64,000 nucleotides of DNA from Sphaerolaimus hirsutus (Eukaryota; Nematoda; Chromadorea; Monhysterida; Sphaerolaimidae). Positions 33,131 to 45,130 of this stretch are shown here, in pieces; position 1 is the stretch's first letter, and every line of letters starts with the position of its first letter. The notes beneath the pieces are model-generated. The model saw only the letters and a program-made list of their open reading frames with translations. It had not been told where the DNA came from and made no database searches. Location: positions 28,710,997-28,774,996 of the forward strand of contig OZ038453.1 of assembly GCA_964036195.1 (NCBI GenBank), in the 5' to 3' direction. Made by a program: the position numbers and the translations under genes.

Positions 33131-33540
33131 TCCAGGGGCCTCTGAACCTATGGGAAACATGGTTATGTCCACACTCGTTCCCACAAGACAAAAACAACAA
33201 ATTTTCAATATCTGTCCTTACATTCAGCAAATTACGGTAGAAGATTATGGTAGTTCTAATGCTGACGCAAAATTAAGCGACGCAATACCATAATCTTGCG
33301 TCAACTTTTCAACTACCATAACCCCAAGTGACGAAAATAATATCGACGCAAGATTTGGATACCATAACCCAATCTTGCGTCAATATTATGACGTCATAGG
33401 GACATAAGTTTCACAAAATGGGACATAACTCCCACAAAACGGACACTTTCCGGAAAAAATACTACCATAATACACTTTTTTCTTTACTTGGAACGTAGTG
33501 GACGATAACCACCTTCCCCATAGGTTAAAAGGCCCCAGTA
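33131..33540. mobile_element. MITE-like element with CAGGGGCCT..AACCTATGGG ends
   Basis: The left end CAGGGGCCTCTGAACCTATG and right end (reverse complement) CTGGGGCCTTTTAACCTATG form terminal inverted repeats about 410 bp apart. The interior repeats the word CATAATCTTGCGTC in both orientations. No coding capacity. Confidence 0.65.
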
Positions 33541-34351
33541 TTCTGCTGCAGAACACATGGTAAAACAATGACTGGTTTATGTTAGAGCAGGGTTTATATT
33601 ATCTAAACTTATATTTATAAGTTTATAAGTCTTATAAATTGTAGTTTTTGTTGCATTTTTTGATGTCTGTGTACAAACAACAATTTAGGCCTGTTATTTT
33701 TTTGTCAATTATGCCGAAATAACAAATCCCCCTCCGAATACCCTCCCCCTCGTTTAACCCCCTCTCAAAAGTATCACTCTTAAAAAATAAACCCCCAGGG
33801 GGTATTTCGAGGGAAATGCAGTGATCTATTCAACCTTTTAACATACAGCCAGATTTACAGCATTACAATCAATAGGAGGTGATGCGACAAAGTCAACATC
33901 TCTGTAAATTCAATTTTACAAAAGCTGTGAGAGCTATGGTTTTCAAAATTGACATATGGAAAGAACGCACTTGTGTCTATATTGTGTTCAATTTTTTTTG
34001 TTGAAAAAGCTGCAGTGGGCATATTTGACTGCCAACAATGAAGAGTTTCATTCCAAAAATGCACAAGCGCCAAATCCAGAAAAATATAGTTAAGCGTGGA
34101 TTTGAATTCCATGTATAGTTTTGTACATTTTAGCAAAAAAATTAGGGTTATAGTCCATTTCGTTCCCGAGATACAGTGGTACCATTTTTCAGAAAAATTA
34201 CAATTTTCACATCGAAATGCACATATCCATCTTGGACCACAGGAGTTTCATTTCATAAGTGCACATATCCAAAAAATAGTTTCATTTCCAAAAGTGCATG
34301 CATGAATTTCCAAATCTATTTTGCACTATATATCAAAAATGTGTGTATATA

Positions 34352-34889
34352 GGGTGTCCCACGTCAGGCGCATGTCAATTTCGATTGAAAACTGCTCAAA
34401 TTTGGTATGGAGGTAGATAAATGTACCCCATTTGTTGTGTTAAGTGCATGGTTCCACTCCACATCACAAAAATTCATGTCGGAATGTGAAGCAAAGTTTA
34501 ATACATGTTTTAGTGTGGCGCATGTCAGGCAATTGTCTACCAAAGACCTAATTATTCATAAAAATAGTCCAAATTTAGCATGACTGTGGATAAATGTATT
34601 TACCCAATTTAGAATGTTAAGCACACACATAAATATCACTAAATTTTCACATTTATCACATCATATGCAAAACAACGTCACTCCACAGGACCATCTACAA
34701 TGGGACACATTCAAAAACGTAAATATAAAACTGTGTCATGTTCTGACACAAAATCTTGCGATGAAACCGTGCACTTAACACAACAAATTGGGTACATTTA
34801 TTTACCCCCATACCAAATTTGAGCGGTTTTCATTCAAAATTGATGTGTTGGGGGCCAATCGAAACCGTGCGCCTGACGTGGGCCACCCA
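34352..34889. mobile_element. 540-bp MITE, ends GGGTGTCCCACGTCAGGCGCA
   Basis: The left end GGGTGTCCCACGTCAGGCGC is mirrored by GCGCCTGACGTGGGCCACCC at about 34870-34889. The homology extends about 100 bp inward (CTCAAATTTGGTATGG with CCATACCAAATTTGAG). It is nested within the larger element. Confidence 0.85.
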
Positions 34890-35537
34890 GTATATTGATC
34901 TGAAAATTTAGGTCAAGGTACTTTTCGACATGAGCTTTCAATGGCTGACTCAGTTTTGCTTCACAATGCATTGTTTATCATTTATTTCACTTTGAATTGC
35001 AAATATTCAGATTTACTCCCTATTTTGGATGTTTTCCAAAATATGACATAACTCCCAAAATATTTGCCGGCCAACAAAATTTGTTTGATAGAAAAATGTA
35101 GACAAATGTTCAAGGTATCTGAAAAGTGCAGGGCAAGCTTTGTCGCCCAAACATGGCGCTGTCGGGCCACTGCCAAACTTTAAAATGCGATTTTGAAAAA
35201 TCAAAAAATGTGGATATGTGCACATTTGGAATTAAACTCTTCAAATATCGCCACAAAATTGGTTGTTTTTTCTTGAATGATCAATATCTCGACAACCACT
35301 GTAGCTTTTTCAAAAAAGAAATTAATACAATATAGGCACGAGTGCGTTCTTTCTACATGTCAATTTTGAAAACCGTAGCTCTTACGGTTTTTGTATATGA
35401 GTCAGTCCACAAGTCAATAGCCACCCCAGGAACAAAACATGGACACTGGTAAAAAATTGAAACTTGCAAAAATGGTCCTAAGGCACTCCAATGGGCCCAG
35501 TGAGTTATAAAATACATGTAAAATTTTCATTCATATA

Positions 35538-36103
35538 CAGGGGTGGGCATCTTCAGTTACCGCTGGAAAAACGCGATAGCTTGAGCTACGGTTGAGCTAT
35601 CACAGTGAAATTTTAACACAATAGAGTAGACTCCATAGGACCCCTATTCTGAAGTTTGCAACCCAAACGGCCACATTTTGGGTGAGTAGTGGAACACACC
35701 GTTTTTAGTTTAATTTTGTGACTGGGCGTCACCCATAGGATAAATCGAGGGTGGCATTTGAGGGGGGGGGGGGTCACCGGTCTTTGGTGTTGTCCCATTC
35801 TGTCGTACATTGGCCGATTTGGATGCCCTTTGAGTATGTTGGGGTTTGGGGTCGGGGCTACAACCAAATTCTTTGTTTTTCTCGAATAGTCCCCCAGTCC
35901 TGAGATAACGGGGGTCAAGTCACAAAATTACACTAAAAACTGTGTGTTCCACAACTCACCCAAAATGTGGCCGCTTGGGTTGCAAACTTCAGAATAGGTG
36001 TCCTATGGAGTCTACTCTATTGTGCTAAAATTTCACTGCGATAGCTTAACCGTAGCTCAAGCTATCGCGTTTTTCCAGCGGTAACTGAAAATGCCCATCC
36101 CTG
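35538..36103. mobile_element. hAT-like MITE, ends CAGGGGTGGGCATCTTCAGT
   Basis: Inverted ends about 180 bp long start CAGGGGTGGGCAT and finish ATGCCCATCCCTG, typical of non-autonomous hAT elements. The centre (about 35790-35910) holds a block (GGGGTTTGGGGTCGGGGCTA) shared with 50.6 and 57.7 kb. I could not confirm an 8-bp target duplication. Confidence 0.8.
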
Positions 36104-37689
36104 TATATAGCATATAATTGAAAGTGAATATTCCCAAAATTGGGTATTTCTGACATTATTCTCTGTTGGGGACCTGGCTATAAACCTATAATCACTATAT
36201 TTTATATCGTTGCGAAGCCAAGAATGTGCTCTTTCAGAATCCACAGATATTTCAGGGGTTTGCTGAAACCAATTTACCCAAGAAGCCAAAATGTGCTGGC
36301 AGAGCCGATTCCAGCCGATTCCAGCCGATTGCACTGCAATTCACGCCTTAACCGTGTCCGGGACAAGGCAGTAGACACACATGGTTGTGAAGCCGAGAGA
36401 TTCCACTATCAGAATTTACAGACTTTTTGGGGTGTTCCCCTCAGGTCACATATACCTAAGAAGGCAAAATGTGCTAGGCACTCTTTTCCGCAGCAACGTC
36501 ACATCGTGATTGAGGTGAAACCAGGAAAAACTATTTGCTATGATTCATACCACAACATAGCTGAGATTGTGCTCTTTCAGAATCCACAGCCTCCCAGAAG
36601 GTTCACTGTCACAATTTTATACCTAAGAAATCAAAAGGGCATAATTTTGATCATCTGACATCATCGCATCACAACTGAGGCTGTAACTGAGTATACATAT
36701 AGGCTTTATTTTATATCGTTGCGAAGCCGAGAATGTGCTCTTTCAGAATCCACAGATATTTCGGGGGTTTGCTGACACCAATTTCAAATAGAAGCCAAAA
36801 TGTGCTGGCAGAGCCGATTCCGGCTGATTGCATTGCAATTCACACGTTAACTGTGTCCAGGACAAAGCAGTAGACACACATGATTGTGAAGCCGAAAGAT
36901 TCCTCTATCAGAATTCACTCAACTAGCCGACTCGACCAGAAAAATTTTGGGGTTGCGACTCAAACTCGAGTTTGAAAAAAATCGAGTTTCAAGCCCTACT
37001 CTCTCGGCTTCGCAACCATGTGTGTCTACTGCCTTGTCCCGGACACGGTTAAGGCGTGAATCGCAATGCAATCAGCCGGAATCAGGTCTGCCAGCACATT
37101 TTGGCTTCTAGGGTGAATTTGTTTCAGCAAACCCCCGAAATATCTATGGATTCTGAGAGAGCACATTCTCGGCTTCGCAATGATATAAAATAAAGCCTAT
37201 ACGTATACTCAGGTACGACCTCAGTCGTGATGAGATGACATCAGATGATCAAAATTATGCCTTTTTGATTTCTTAGGTATAAAATCGTGACGGTGAACCT
37301 TCTGGGAAACTGTGGATTCTGAAAGAGCACAATCTCAGCTATCTTGTGGTATGAATCATAGTGAATAGTTTTTCCTGGTTTTGCCTCAATCACGATGTGA
37401 CTTTGCTGCGGAAAACAGTGCCTAGCACATTTTGCCTTCTTAGGTTATGTGACCTGAGGGGAACACCCCAAAAAGTCTGTGGATTCTAATAGAGGACCCT
37501 CTCGAAACTGATTTTTTTATCGGTGCTATATAGGCAACACTTTAAGAAAATAAAATTTTTTTAGGTGTGTCCAACTTTTGTCTACTGACTCGTGGACTGA
37601 CTCATATATGAATTTGCGGCGATGATGAATTTGTCGCATCACCTCCTATTGATTGGTATGCTGTAAATCCGGCTTTAAGCATTTTGAAC

Positions 37690-38371
37690 TTACTCCGATA
37701 ATATGGACAATAACCAGCTCTTATGCGACGCCCCCACTTTGCGGATGTTCTTTTCAGCGGTGGGTATGCCACAAAGCCTGAGTAGCGGTGTAGATGTAGT
37801 AAGTAGTGGTGGAAAAGCGCCGGAAAAAAGGGCGCCAGGCGCCAATGGAGCCATGGCGCCATTCAGAAACTGGGCGCCAAGCGCCAAGGTCACCACGGAA
37901 AGAGGGCGCCAAGCTCCAATGACGCAATGGAGCCATTTTAAAAATAAGGCATCATACACCAAAGGCGTCAGTTGGCAGTCCCAAGCAGTGTAAAGTGCAA
38001 AGTAAAGTGTCAAATGTAGAGTTAACTGTCAAATGTAAAGTTGAATGCTAATTTAACAGTCAATTGTCATGCAAAGTTCAGTAACACAATCTTTTATTTT
38101 TGTTTTGATTGACACTGCCTTTAACATCACTATCCATTGATGCACATAATTTTTACAACGGTTACCGAATTTCCTCGAAATACCCAAGGGGTTTAATTTT
38201 TCATACTGGAAATTTATAGGGGAGTTAAACGAGGGAGGTATTTCGAGGGGGGTTTATTATTTCGCAGAAATCTTTTTTACTCCCAGTACTGATTTGTTGT
38301 TGACGTATGCTGAGGTAGAAAAATTCAACAATAACTGACATGTACGTCTGTAGACTTATATAAATGTATTT
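37690..38371. other. Non-coding, with GGCGCC-rich patch
   Basis: Around 37815-37920 the word GGCGCC(A)(A)(G/T) recurs many times (GGCGCCAGGCGCCAATGG and similar). Open frames here are compositional. A degenerate copy of the ACCGTATTTCCTCGAA family lies at about 38166-38265. Confidence 0.5.
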
Positions 38372-38750
38372 ACCGTATTACCTCGAATTATCCCCCCCTT
38401 GAATTAACCCCCCCCCCCTCGAAATACCCCCCCCTAAATTTCGGCTGAGGAAATAATAACCCCCCCCCCCTCGAAATACCCCCTAGAATTGAGTGTAACG
38501 TGAACGTACATGACAATACTGTTAAAACTGATGATTAAGTGACGTTAGGGAAGGGTTTTTGTGTATATACGTAATATATGCCTATAAACACATATAAATC
38601 TTTGTGATTGTTCGATTTTCCTACGTCTGCGTATGGGAAATTTCCAAAAATTTCTGGCGAAATAATAGACCCCCCCCCTCGAATTATCCCCCCTCAAATT
38701 TTGCTGGCGAAATAATAAACCCCATGGGGGTATTTCGAGGTAATACGGTA
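38371..38750. mobile_element. MITE, ACCGTATTACCTCGAA family
   Basis: It begins TACCGTATTACCTCGAATTA and ends TATTTCGAGGTAATACGGTA, perfect inverted ends, with C-rich inner flanks (CCCCCCCTCGAAATA). A closely similar copy lies at 53504-53923. Confidence 0.88.
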
Positions 38751-39931
38751 GGTAGATGGTACAAACCCTGTTCAAACGTGCCTTAATTATTGCTTAAACG
38801 TGTGTTCTGCATTACGCAGAACTAACGATGGCAAATCTTCCAGAAAAAAGTATTTAAATTTTTAAGTGTTTTTTCTAAAGTGAATTTTTGAATTTTTTCC
38901 CGAATAAAGTTTCGAATTTCAAATTTAATTTTTGAATTTTCAAATCTTTTTTGGCAATTTTCGAATTTTTTTAGAAAAACTGAATTGAATTTGAAGCTTA
39001 AAACACAGTATTTGGAGTGTCTTCATGTTTGGAGCCCCTTTTAACCTTAATTTGACTGTAAGTGAAGCATGACATGACAATTTCACTTCACTTTAATTTG
39101 ACAAATGGTAGAAACACTTGCACTAGTTTGCACCATTTCTGCTGGGCTGAATGCCTTCCAAAAAAGTTTGTGTGACTGCCTCTCGGAAGACCCGCAAGCA
39201 ATTTTTTTGATGGACCGGAGTCTGTATCCGCGGAGGTAGAGTGCCGCAGTTCTAATTGTTTGGGCGGCTCCGTGCATTCCTAAATGGATGTGATTGAGTT
39301 CGCCGCTTGCCGATGCCCTTCCAATGGTTTTTTTAATGTTTGTTTTTTCATTACATGAGACTTTTTCAGACCCAACGCATATCATTTGTTGCTTTATTTT
39401 TAGCATGCTGAACTTAAAACCGCGTTTTGCCACCTTGAATTCTCTGAAAACTTTGAAAACTATTTTTGAATTTTTGAATTTTTGAATTTTTTAGAAAATA
39501 AATCAATTTTTAAGTGTTTTGTCCAGGGGTGAAATAAAAATTCGAAAATTATGAAGATTTTCGAAAATTCGAAAATATTTTCAAATTTTTGAATCTTTTT
39601 TTGCCATCGTTACGCAGAACACAAACTGTGTCTACATTCTCTTTACACTCAATTGGGGGGGGAGGGGTTCGAGGGGGGTTTATACCTTCATAGTGGTAAT
39701 TTTGAAAGGGGGTATTTTGAGGAAATATGGTATATAGCACTTGCCAGGTGTTGCACTTTGGTCTGGGGCTGCCTCTGCACTTTCTTGTTCCCTTCTGCAG
39801 GGTTTTTGCAGTTGTTGAAGATGCGTCGTGCACAATGGCAGCCTACACATTGCATTCCGCTCACATGTTTGTGTGGTCAGACCCCTCAGTAATTGGTCAC
39901 TTGTATAGGTATTCTCAGAAGTATCCATTTA

Positions 39932-40357
39932 TTGGGCTGTCGGGAAAGTTCGTTCCGTCTTCCCTTGGATGGTCGGGGATTGTGAGTTTTGAGTCGGTGT
40001 ATATAAGCTGAAATTACCGCTCAACGTAAAATTCAAAAATAAAAGTTTACCGCGAAATTGATTACATAAAGGTGGATGATAATACATATATCCTACTTTA
40101 TGTTTCCAGCCGATTTTACATTGAAATTTCATCGAAAAATCGAAAACCACAGAAACGCTGGATCGTGCACGTTGAGTTTTGAACATTATTGAAAGATAAA
40201 TCAGCACTGCATCGACTTTTACGTAATCAATTTTGTGGTAAAAATTTATGCTTGGATAAATTCCAGCTTATATACGCCGGCTGAAGGCCCACTGATCGTC
40301 CAGGACGATCCAATGGGCGACGATCCTGAAACGGCACGAACTTTCCCGACAGACCAA
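39932..40357. mobile_element. mariner-like MITE with TA target sites
   Basis: Ends TTGGGCTGTCGGGAAAGTTCG and CGAACTTTCCCGACAGACCAA are inverted and flanked by TA on both sides (39930-39931 and 40358-40359). This end sequence is characteristic of Tc1/mariner-type elements. No transposase frame. Confidence 0.85.
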
Positions 40358-40494
40358 TATTGATCATATGATGGTCATAAATCTCAATAGTAAATAGAGG
40401 ACTCAATTCAAATTGTCTGACATCAGTGTGCATGCAAATTTATACCATCAGTTGAAAAGAACATTCATACAAAAATAATGTTCAAACTGTATAT

Positions 40495-40909
40495 GCCATA
40501 TTTGCTTGAATAATTCCCCGCCTTGAATAATGTCCCCTCGAATAACCCCCCCCCCCTGTTAGACGTGTGAGGAAGAATAATTTGCCCCTTGAAATATCCC
40601 CCCCACAGATGGACAAAAAATACTACACATCTTTTAAAAAACAATCGATGAAACAAGACCAAGCAAAATACCTCTGTCTAATTGGATTCATCAAATGGAA
40701 ATGCAGTACATCTGGTAATAAAGCGACAATAAAGCGCTTTTTGCAAAATGAATTGATATAAACATCCTTTGAAATTTTGATGAAATAATAATTCTTCTCC
40801 CCCCCCCCCCCCTCCGAGTAATTCCTCGCCTTGAATACCCCCCCCCCCCGCCTCAAAAAGTCTGACGAAATAATAATCCCCCAGGGAGATTATTCAAGGA
40901 AATACGGTA
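40495..40909. mobile_element. Degenerate ACCGTATTTCCTCGAA-family MITE
   Basis: The left end is decayed (CATATTTGCTTGAATAATTCC); the right end ATTCAAGGAAATACGGTA is clear. Two CCCCCC/CTCGAA blocks lie inside. Confidence 0.65.
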
Positions 40910-41127
40910 CATTCCAAATAGGTCATACAATTTGATATAAATACAGAAAGACAAGACAGAAACGCGATTTTTACCGACCGTTTGACAGCCATCCTTTTGC
41001 ACAAAGTGAAATTTTCTCTGCCCAATTTAGATGCCAAAACTTCCATAGATTCTCTGCAGTTGTTTTATTGCATTTCTGTTAAATCAGAGGTTGAGATCAA
41101 TATTGTGTCCCAAACCAAACCCAATTA

Positions 41128-41528
41128 TCGTATTTCTTATGATAGAAGGACGCCCTTCCATTTTTTGTCACCTTTTTTGCGCGTCCTTCTAATGCAGACG
41201 CCCTTCTATTGGAGACTGTCCCTATATTTTTTCGCCATTTTTTCAGCGAGTTTTTTTTCATGTTCTACCAATGCCAAGGTTTTTCAAAGTGTTATGATAG
41301 AGACAGTTCATAGAATGATGATTTATAGTGTCCATTCTACATTTTATATTGAAATAGGACCAAATCAATGGACAGAGTATTTCCTCTGTGTGACATCCAC
41401 TTAACTACAGTGTCCGCTGACATTTTTAATTTTTGCATGCATTTGGCACAATTCCAGCACTTTGTTAACCTTCTATTGGAGACTGCCCTTCTATTGGAGA
41501 CGTGCCCTTCTATTAAAAGAAATATGGT
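41128..41528. mobile_element. MITE-like element, ends CGTATTTCTT..ATAGAAGG
   Basis: The left end CGTATTTCTTATGATAGAAGG is mirrored by CCTTCTATTAAAAGAAATATGG at the right. The inner word CCCTTCTATTGGAGAC is repeated. Ends are partly like the ACCGTATTTCC family, so it may be a divergent relative. Confidence 0.6.
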
Positions 41529-44500
41529 AATTATGTAATTGTGCCATAGTAGTGTTGGAAAAGTGCCAGGAAAAAGGTTGGTTTAATGCAGCCATACCAA
41601 ATGTTCACAGTTACCCAAGTCACCTCAAAAAGTAATCTTGTGGCTTCACATTTGGACATGTGTGGTTTTTTCGAACAGAATATTTCCTCTGTGGGACAGC
41701 TGGGTGACCCCTGTTTTGGGCATATGTCTTTATGTCAGACAATGATAGGAGGCAATATGCAATGCTACATATTGGCCATATTAGAGATATGATGCTCATT
41801 CTGGTAGTTTGCCAATTTGTTTGTTCTTACACCCTATCTTTTCTCGAATGACATTAGTTTGAATGTCACTGTTGTCTAGTTCGAAAGTGATCATTCAACA
41901 AACTTTCCCACAAAGCTTTTATATCATTTATATTTTCTCCTTGTAAATTTATTGACATATGGGAGCAAATGTACATATCATAAATTGTATCTATTTTCTC
42001 ATATGTATCCATATAAATAGGAAATGTTTGATAATCAAACCATTTGAATGAATTGCACTGTTGAGAGAGCAGCATGGGAAATAATTAAAATGTATGTCAC
42101 ATGATGAACTGACATTATAAGTATGTAAAATTGTTGTTGTACAAAATGGTAGAAATATGCAACTTCAAGTGCATGTTGTTATCATTGCATTGTGGTGGCG
42201 ATGAAATTTTTGTCATATTTGTCACAAATGACAATGGAAATTTGGATTCACTGGTTGCGAACTTGTCTTACCCAACAAGCAAGGATATGACTTCTGCCAC
42301 CAAGCAGATCAAATTTGATGGCAATTAAACAGGCATTGCTGGCCTGTTCAAGTATTGGCTGCATGTGGTGGCATCACAAGCGCTCACAGTGTGGGCAGAT
42401 CAGCAGCACATTTTCTGGCAAACAGTTTTTTGCAAATTTCCTAGTGGACAATGCGATGAAGCGCTACATTGCCATTCACCCTGAGAAAAGGATCAATATC
42501 CTGGATGTGCTGGACCAACTTGCCAGTCACTACTAGTGATGTTAAAGGCACCCAGAAAAATGGCACCGCACCACACCGGCACCGGTGCCATTCTGAAAAA
42601 TATGGCACCAGCACTGCAGGGCACCGGCTGGTCGCCAGTGCTAGACCTGAAAAGCACCACCCAGGTCAATTTTTAGTCATTTTAGATGCTGGTCATTTTA
42701 AATACATTGGGCCAATCTAGCTGATCGATTTGAAGCTCAATAACTTGGCCATTTAAGGACCAATTTCAACCATTTAACTGTTAAAAAAATCAACGCAAAC
42801 TGTATGTTTGATTTTTAAGGTCGGATTAGTGATGTCTAATCTCATTATGCCGATTTGTTCTGTTTTTTTTCTGCGCAAAAAATAGTGTAAAAAGCAGTTG
42901 AAACATAACAAGTATAAACATAACAAATCTGATCATAAAAATGAAATCAGCCAAATTGGCCATGTAAAATAACCACCTTTTTTAGACACCCGTTATCTTT
43001 GGACTAGGGAAATATTATCACTCTGATCCGACTCACAATTTTTTTTTTAGGTTGTAAATGTTTAACCTATCGCAGAAAAAACCCATCGAAACACATTTCG
43101 ACATGCATTACATTGTGTCACTTTCAAAGTGCATGGAACTAGCCAAAAAGGGCACAAAATGTCACCAGCGCTGATAGTGCTGGGGCTTGCACTGAATGTC
43201 ACTGCACCCAGCGGAGGTTCCAAATAAATTATCAAGTTTCTTAGTAGCTGCACATTCAGAACTGCATATTTCCATCATAGTTGTTAAAACATGTTTACTC
43301 AATAAATACAGATACTGGAGTACTGCATAAACACATTTATGTTTCCTCCAGACAAAAATACCAGTACTCACTTACTTGCATACTTTTTAAAGGTACGCAA
43401 GTACAGAAAATATATTTCACAACAACAAGCTTTTTTATCGGCTTTTTGAAGCTAAATATAGAGATAAAATATGCAAAATAGCACAAAAATAGGCATAAAC
43501 ACATTAAATAGTTAATTTGATGGTGAAAAAGTTGAAAAATTAGTAAATTTGAGTGAAAATTTGGGCCAAATTTAACAAAAATTTCCACTTTTACATTTTC
43601 CAGTTACAAAAGTAGTTTACTCACATTTATGCATGAGTAAAAGTAAAAAAATGAATACTTAACGTTTTCTGTACTCATCTGTGAGTAAAAAATAAATAGT
43701 TTACATTTACGTTTAGTTGTGAAAAAGTTCAGTACTTTTAACAACTTTGATTTCCAAGGGTTCAAACGATATGACTTTTTGATATTTCATATTTTGATAT
43801 TTTTGATATTCGATATTGCAATTTGCTTTTGGTAAAGCAAGGCATATCTTAAGTGGTGTATTGTATTTTCAAGTGGTTGCACACATGGTTAATCATCTCT
43901 TTACTGAAATGTGAATGGTACAAGTGATTTTAACAAGGTTTACATCACTCAAAAGTAGAAAATGGAACACAAACATGATGAATCGAAGCATATCAGCCAA
44001 ATAACAATTGCTCAGCCATCTATCTATCTATCTGGAATGATTTTAGAGAAATTTTGCCCCTATTTTCACTCAAAATTGCTAATGTTCACACCTTTTTATA
44101 GTTTTTCACCTTCAAATGCATGGTTTTTGGCTATATACATGGTTATATACCAATTTTTAGCCATTTTAAACCTACACAAGTACACAATTGACTGGAAATA
44201 GGCAATGAAACACATGAAATGTATTTGGTCAAAGGGGAACAAAGGTTACCTCAGGGCGCTAGGATATGCTAACAAGAGGCACACCTTTCTTAGTGAAAAA
44301 ATTTTGATGTAAGCACATTGCAAGCCCAATTCTAGACACAACACTTTTGGTGGTTACAATTTTAATCATAAGACATGTTGGTAAAGTTTGAAATTGGCTG
44401 ATACTTGTTAAATCTTAATACAATTACATTTCAAACATCATTAAAAATAAAAAGAATGCATTCATAATTAACGGGGAATGTAAAAACAAGACAAAAAGTT

Positions 44501-45020
44501 TGAAGGCTGCAGCAAGTTCCAGTCGGGCATACCGTCGTGGGGGCTGCGGCTTCGGCATTGTTTTGCGATGCACAGTAAACTTCACGTTTGCTGATTCCCT
44601 GTGCACCGCTCGACATTGTCCAATCATGCATGGTCATTTTCGAGTTGTCAGATTTTCTGTGCAGGGTGGTCGTTTACTTTTTATGCATGGTTTGCTTGCC
44701 ATATTTTCACCCACAAATACATCAGTGTGGTAGAGAAACCATTGGACAGTGTTTACACTGCATTTCTGTGATGACTCCGACAACACTTGAAAAAGTTCCA
44801 TAAGTCGAGTGAAAAGTTCCACACATATCACCTAGGTGTATATGCATGTCAAATTTCAGATGAATCATATGTGTTGCTCAAGAGTTATACATGTTAAAAA
44901 AAAAATTTGCCTCTGTCGGAGCCCGACAGGTGCGCTGACAATAACAAAATAAAGTGGTTGTCACATTGCACAAGCATGACGACAAGTAAATTATTTGATC
45001 TAGTCATCACAATGATGTGT
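41529..45020. other. Gene-poor AT-rich region
   Basis: I see no gene. Two overlapping open frames at 42131-42536 have no recognisable family. 42720-42860 is related to the repeat arms at 50.8 and 57.9 kb (GGTCGGATTAGTGATGTCTAA). A patch near 44010 shares CAGC(C)ATCTATCTATCTAT with 61.3 kb and with the left-end minisatellite. Confidence 0.45.
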
Positions 45021-45130
45021 TCTGATATTAGAGAATCTATGAACTATGAGTTCTGATATCCTCTGATATTAGAGAATCTATGAACTATGAGTTCTGATAT
45101 TGTCTGATATTAGAGAATCTATGAACTATG
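45021..45130. repeat. 41-bp tandem repeat, about 2.7 copies
   Basis: TCTGATATTAGAGAATCTATGA starts at 45021, 45062 and 45103. The array runs into the first reading frame of the Ty3/gypsy element. Confidence 0.9.

Larger units (their letters stand above)
33847..37675. mobile_element. 3.8 kb inverted-repeat transposon with nested elements, no transposase seen
   Basis: Terminal inverted repeats of about 45 bp: TTTACAGCATTACAATCAAT at 33855 and its inverted counterpart near 37650, both continuing into AGGAGGTGATGCGACAAA. The interior contains a second inverted pair (about 33915-33990 with 35318-35395). Further in are the elements listed at 34352 and 35538, and a roughly 500-bp block around CCACAGATATTTC(A/G)GGGGTTT repeated directly (36.2 and 36.7 kb) and inverted (37.0-37.2 kb). 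No transposase-like frame is present. Confidence 0.7.

Noticed and set aside
35538..36103. 8-bp target duplication of the CAGGGGTGGGCAT element
   Set aside because: The flanks TTCATATA and TATATAGC do not match well enough.
37703..37993. 96-codon frame in the GGCGCC-rich patch
   Set aside because: Explained by repeated GGCGCC words on both strands.
42131..42536. Two overlapping small plus-strand frames
   Set aside because: No recognisable family and no splice logic; surrounded by dispersed repeats.
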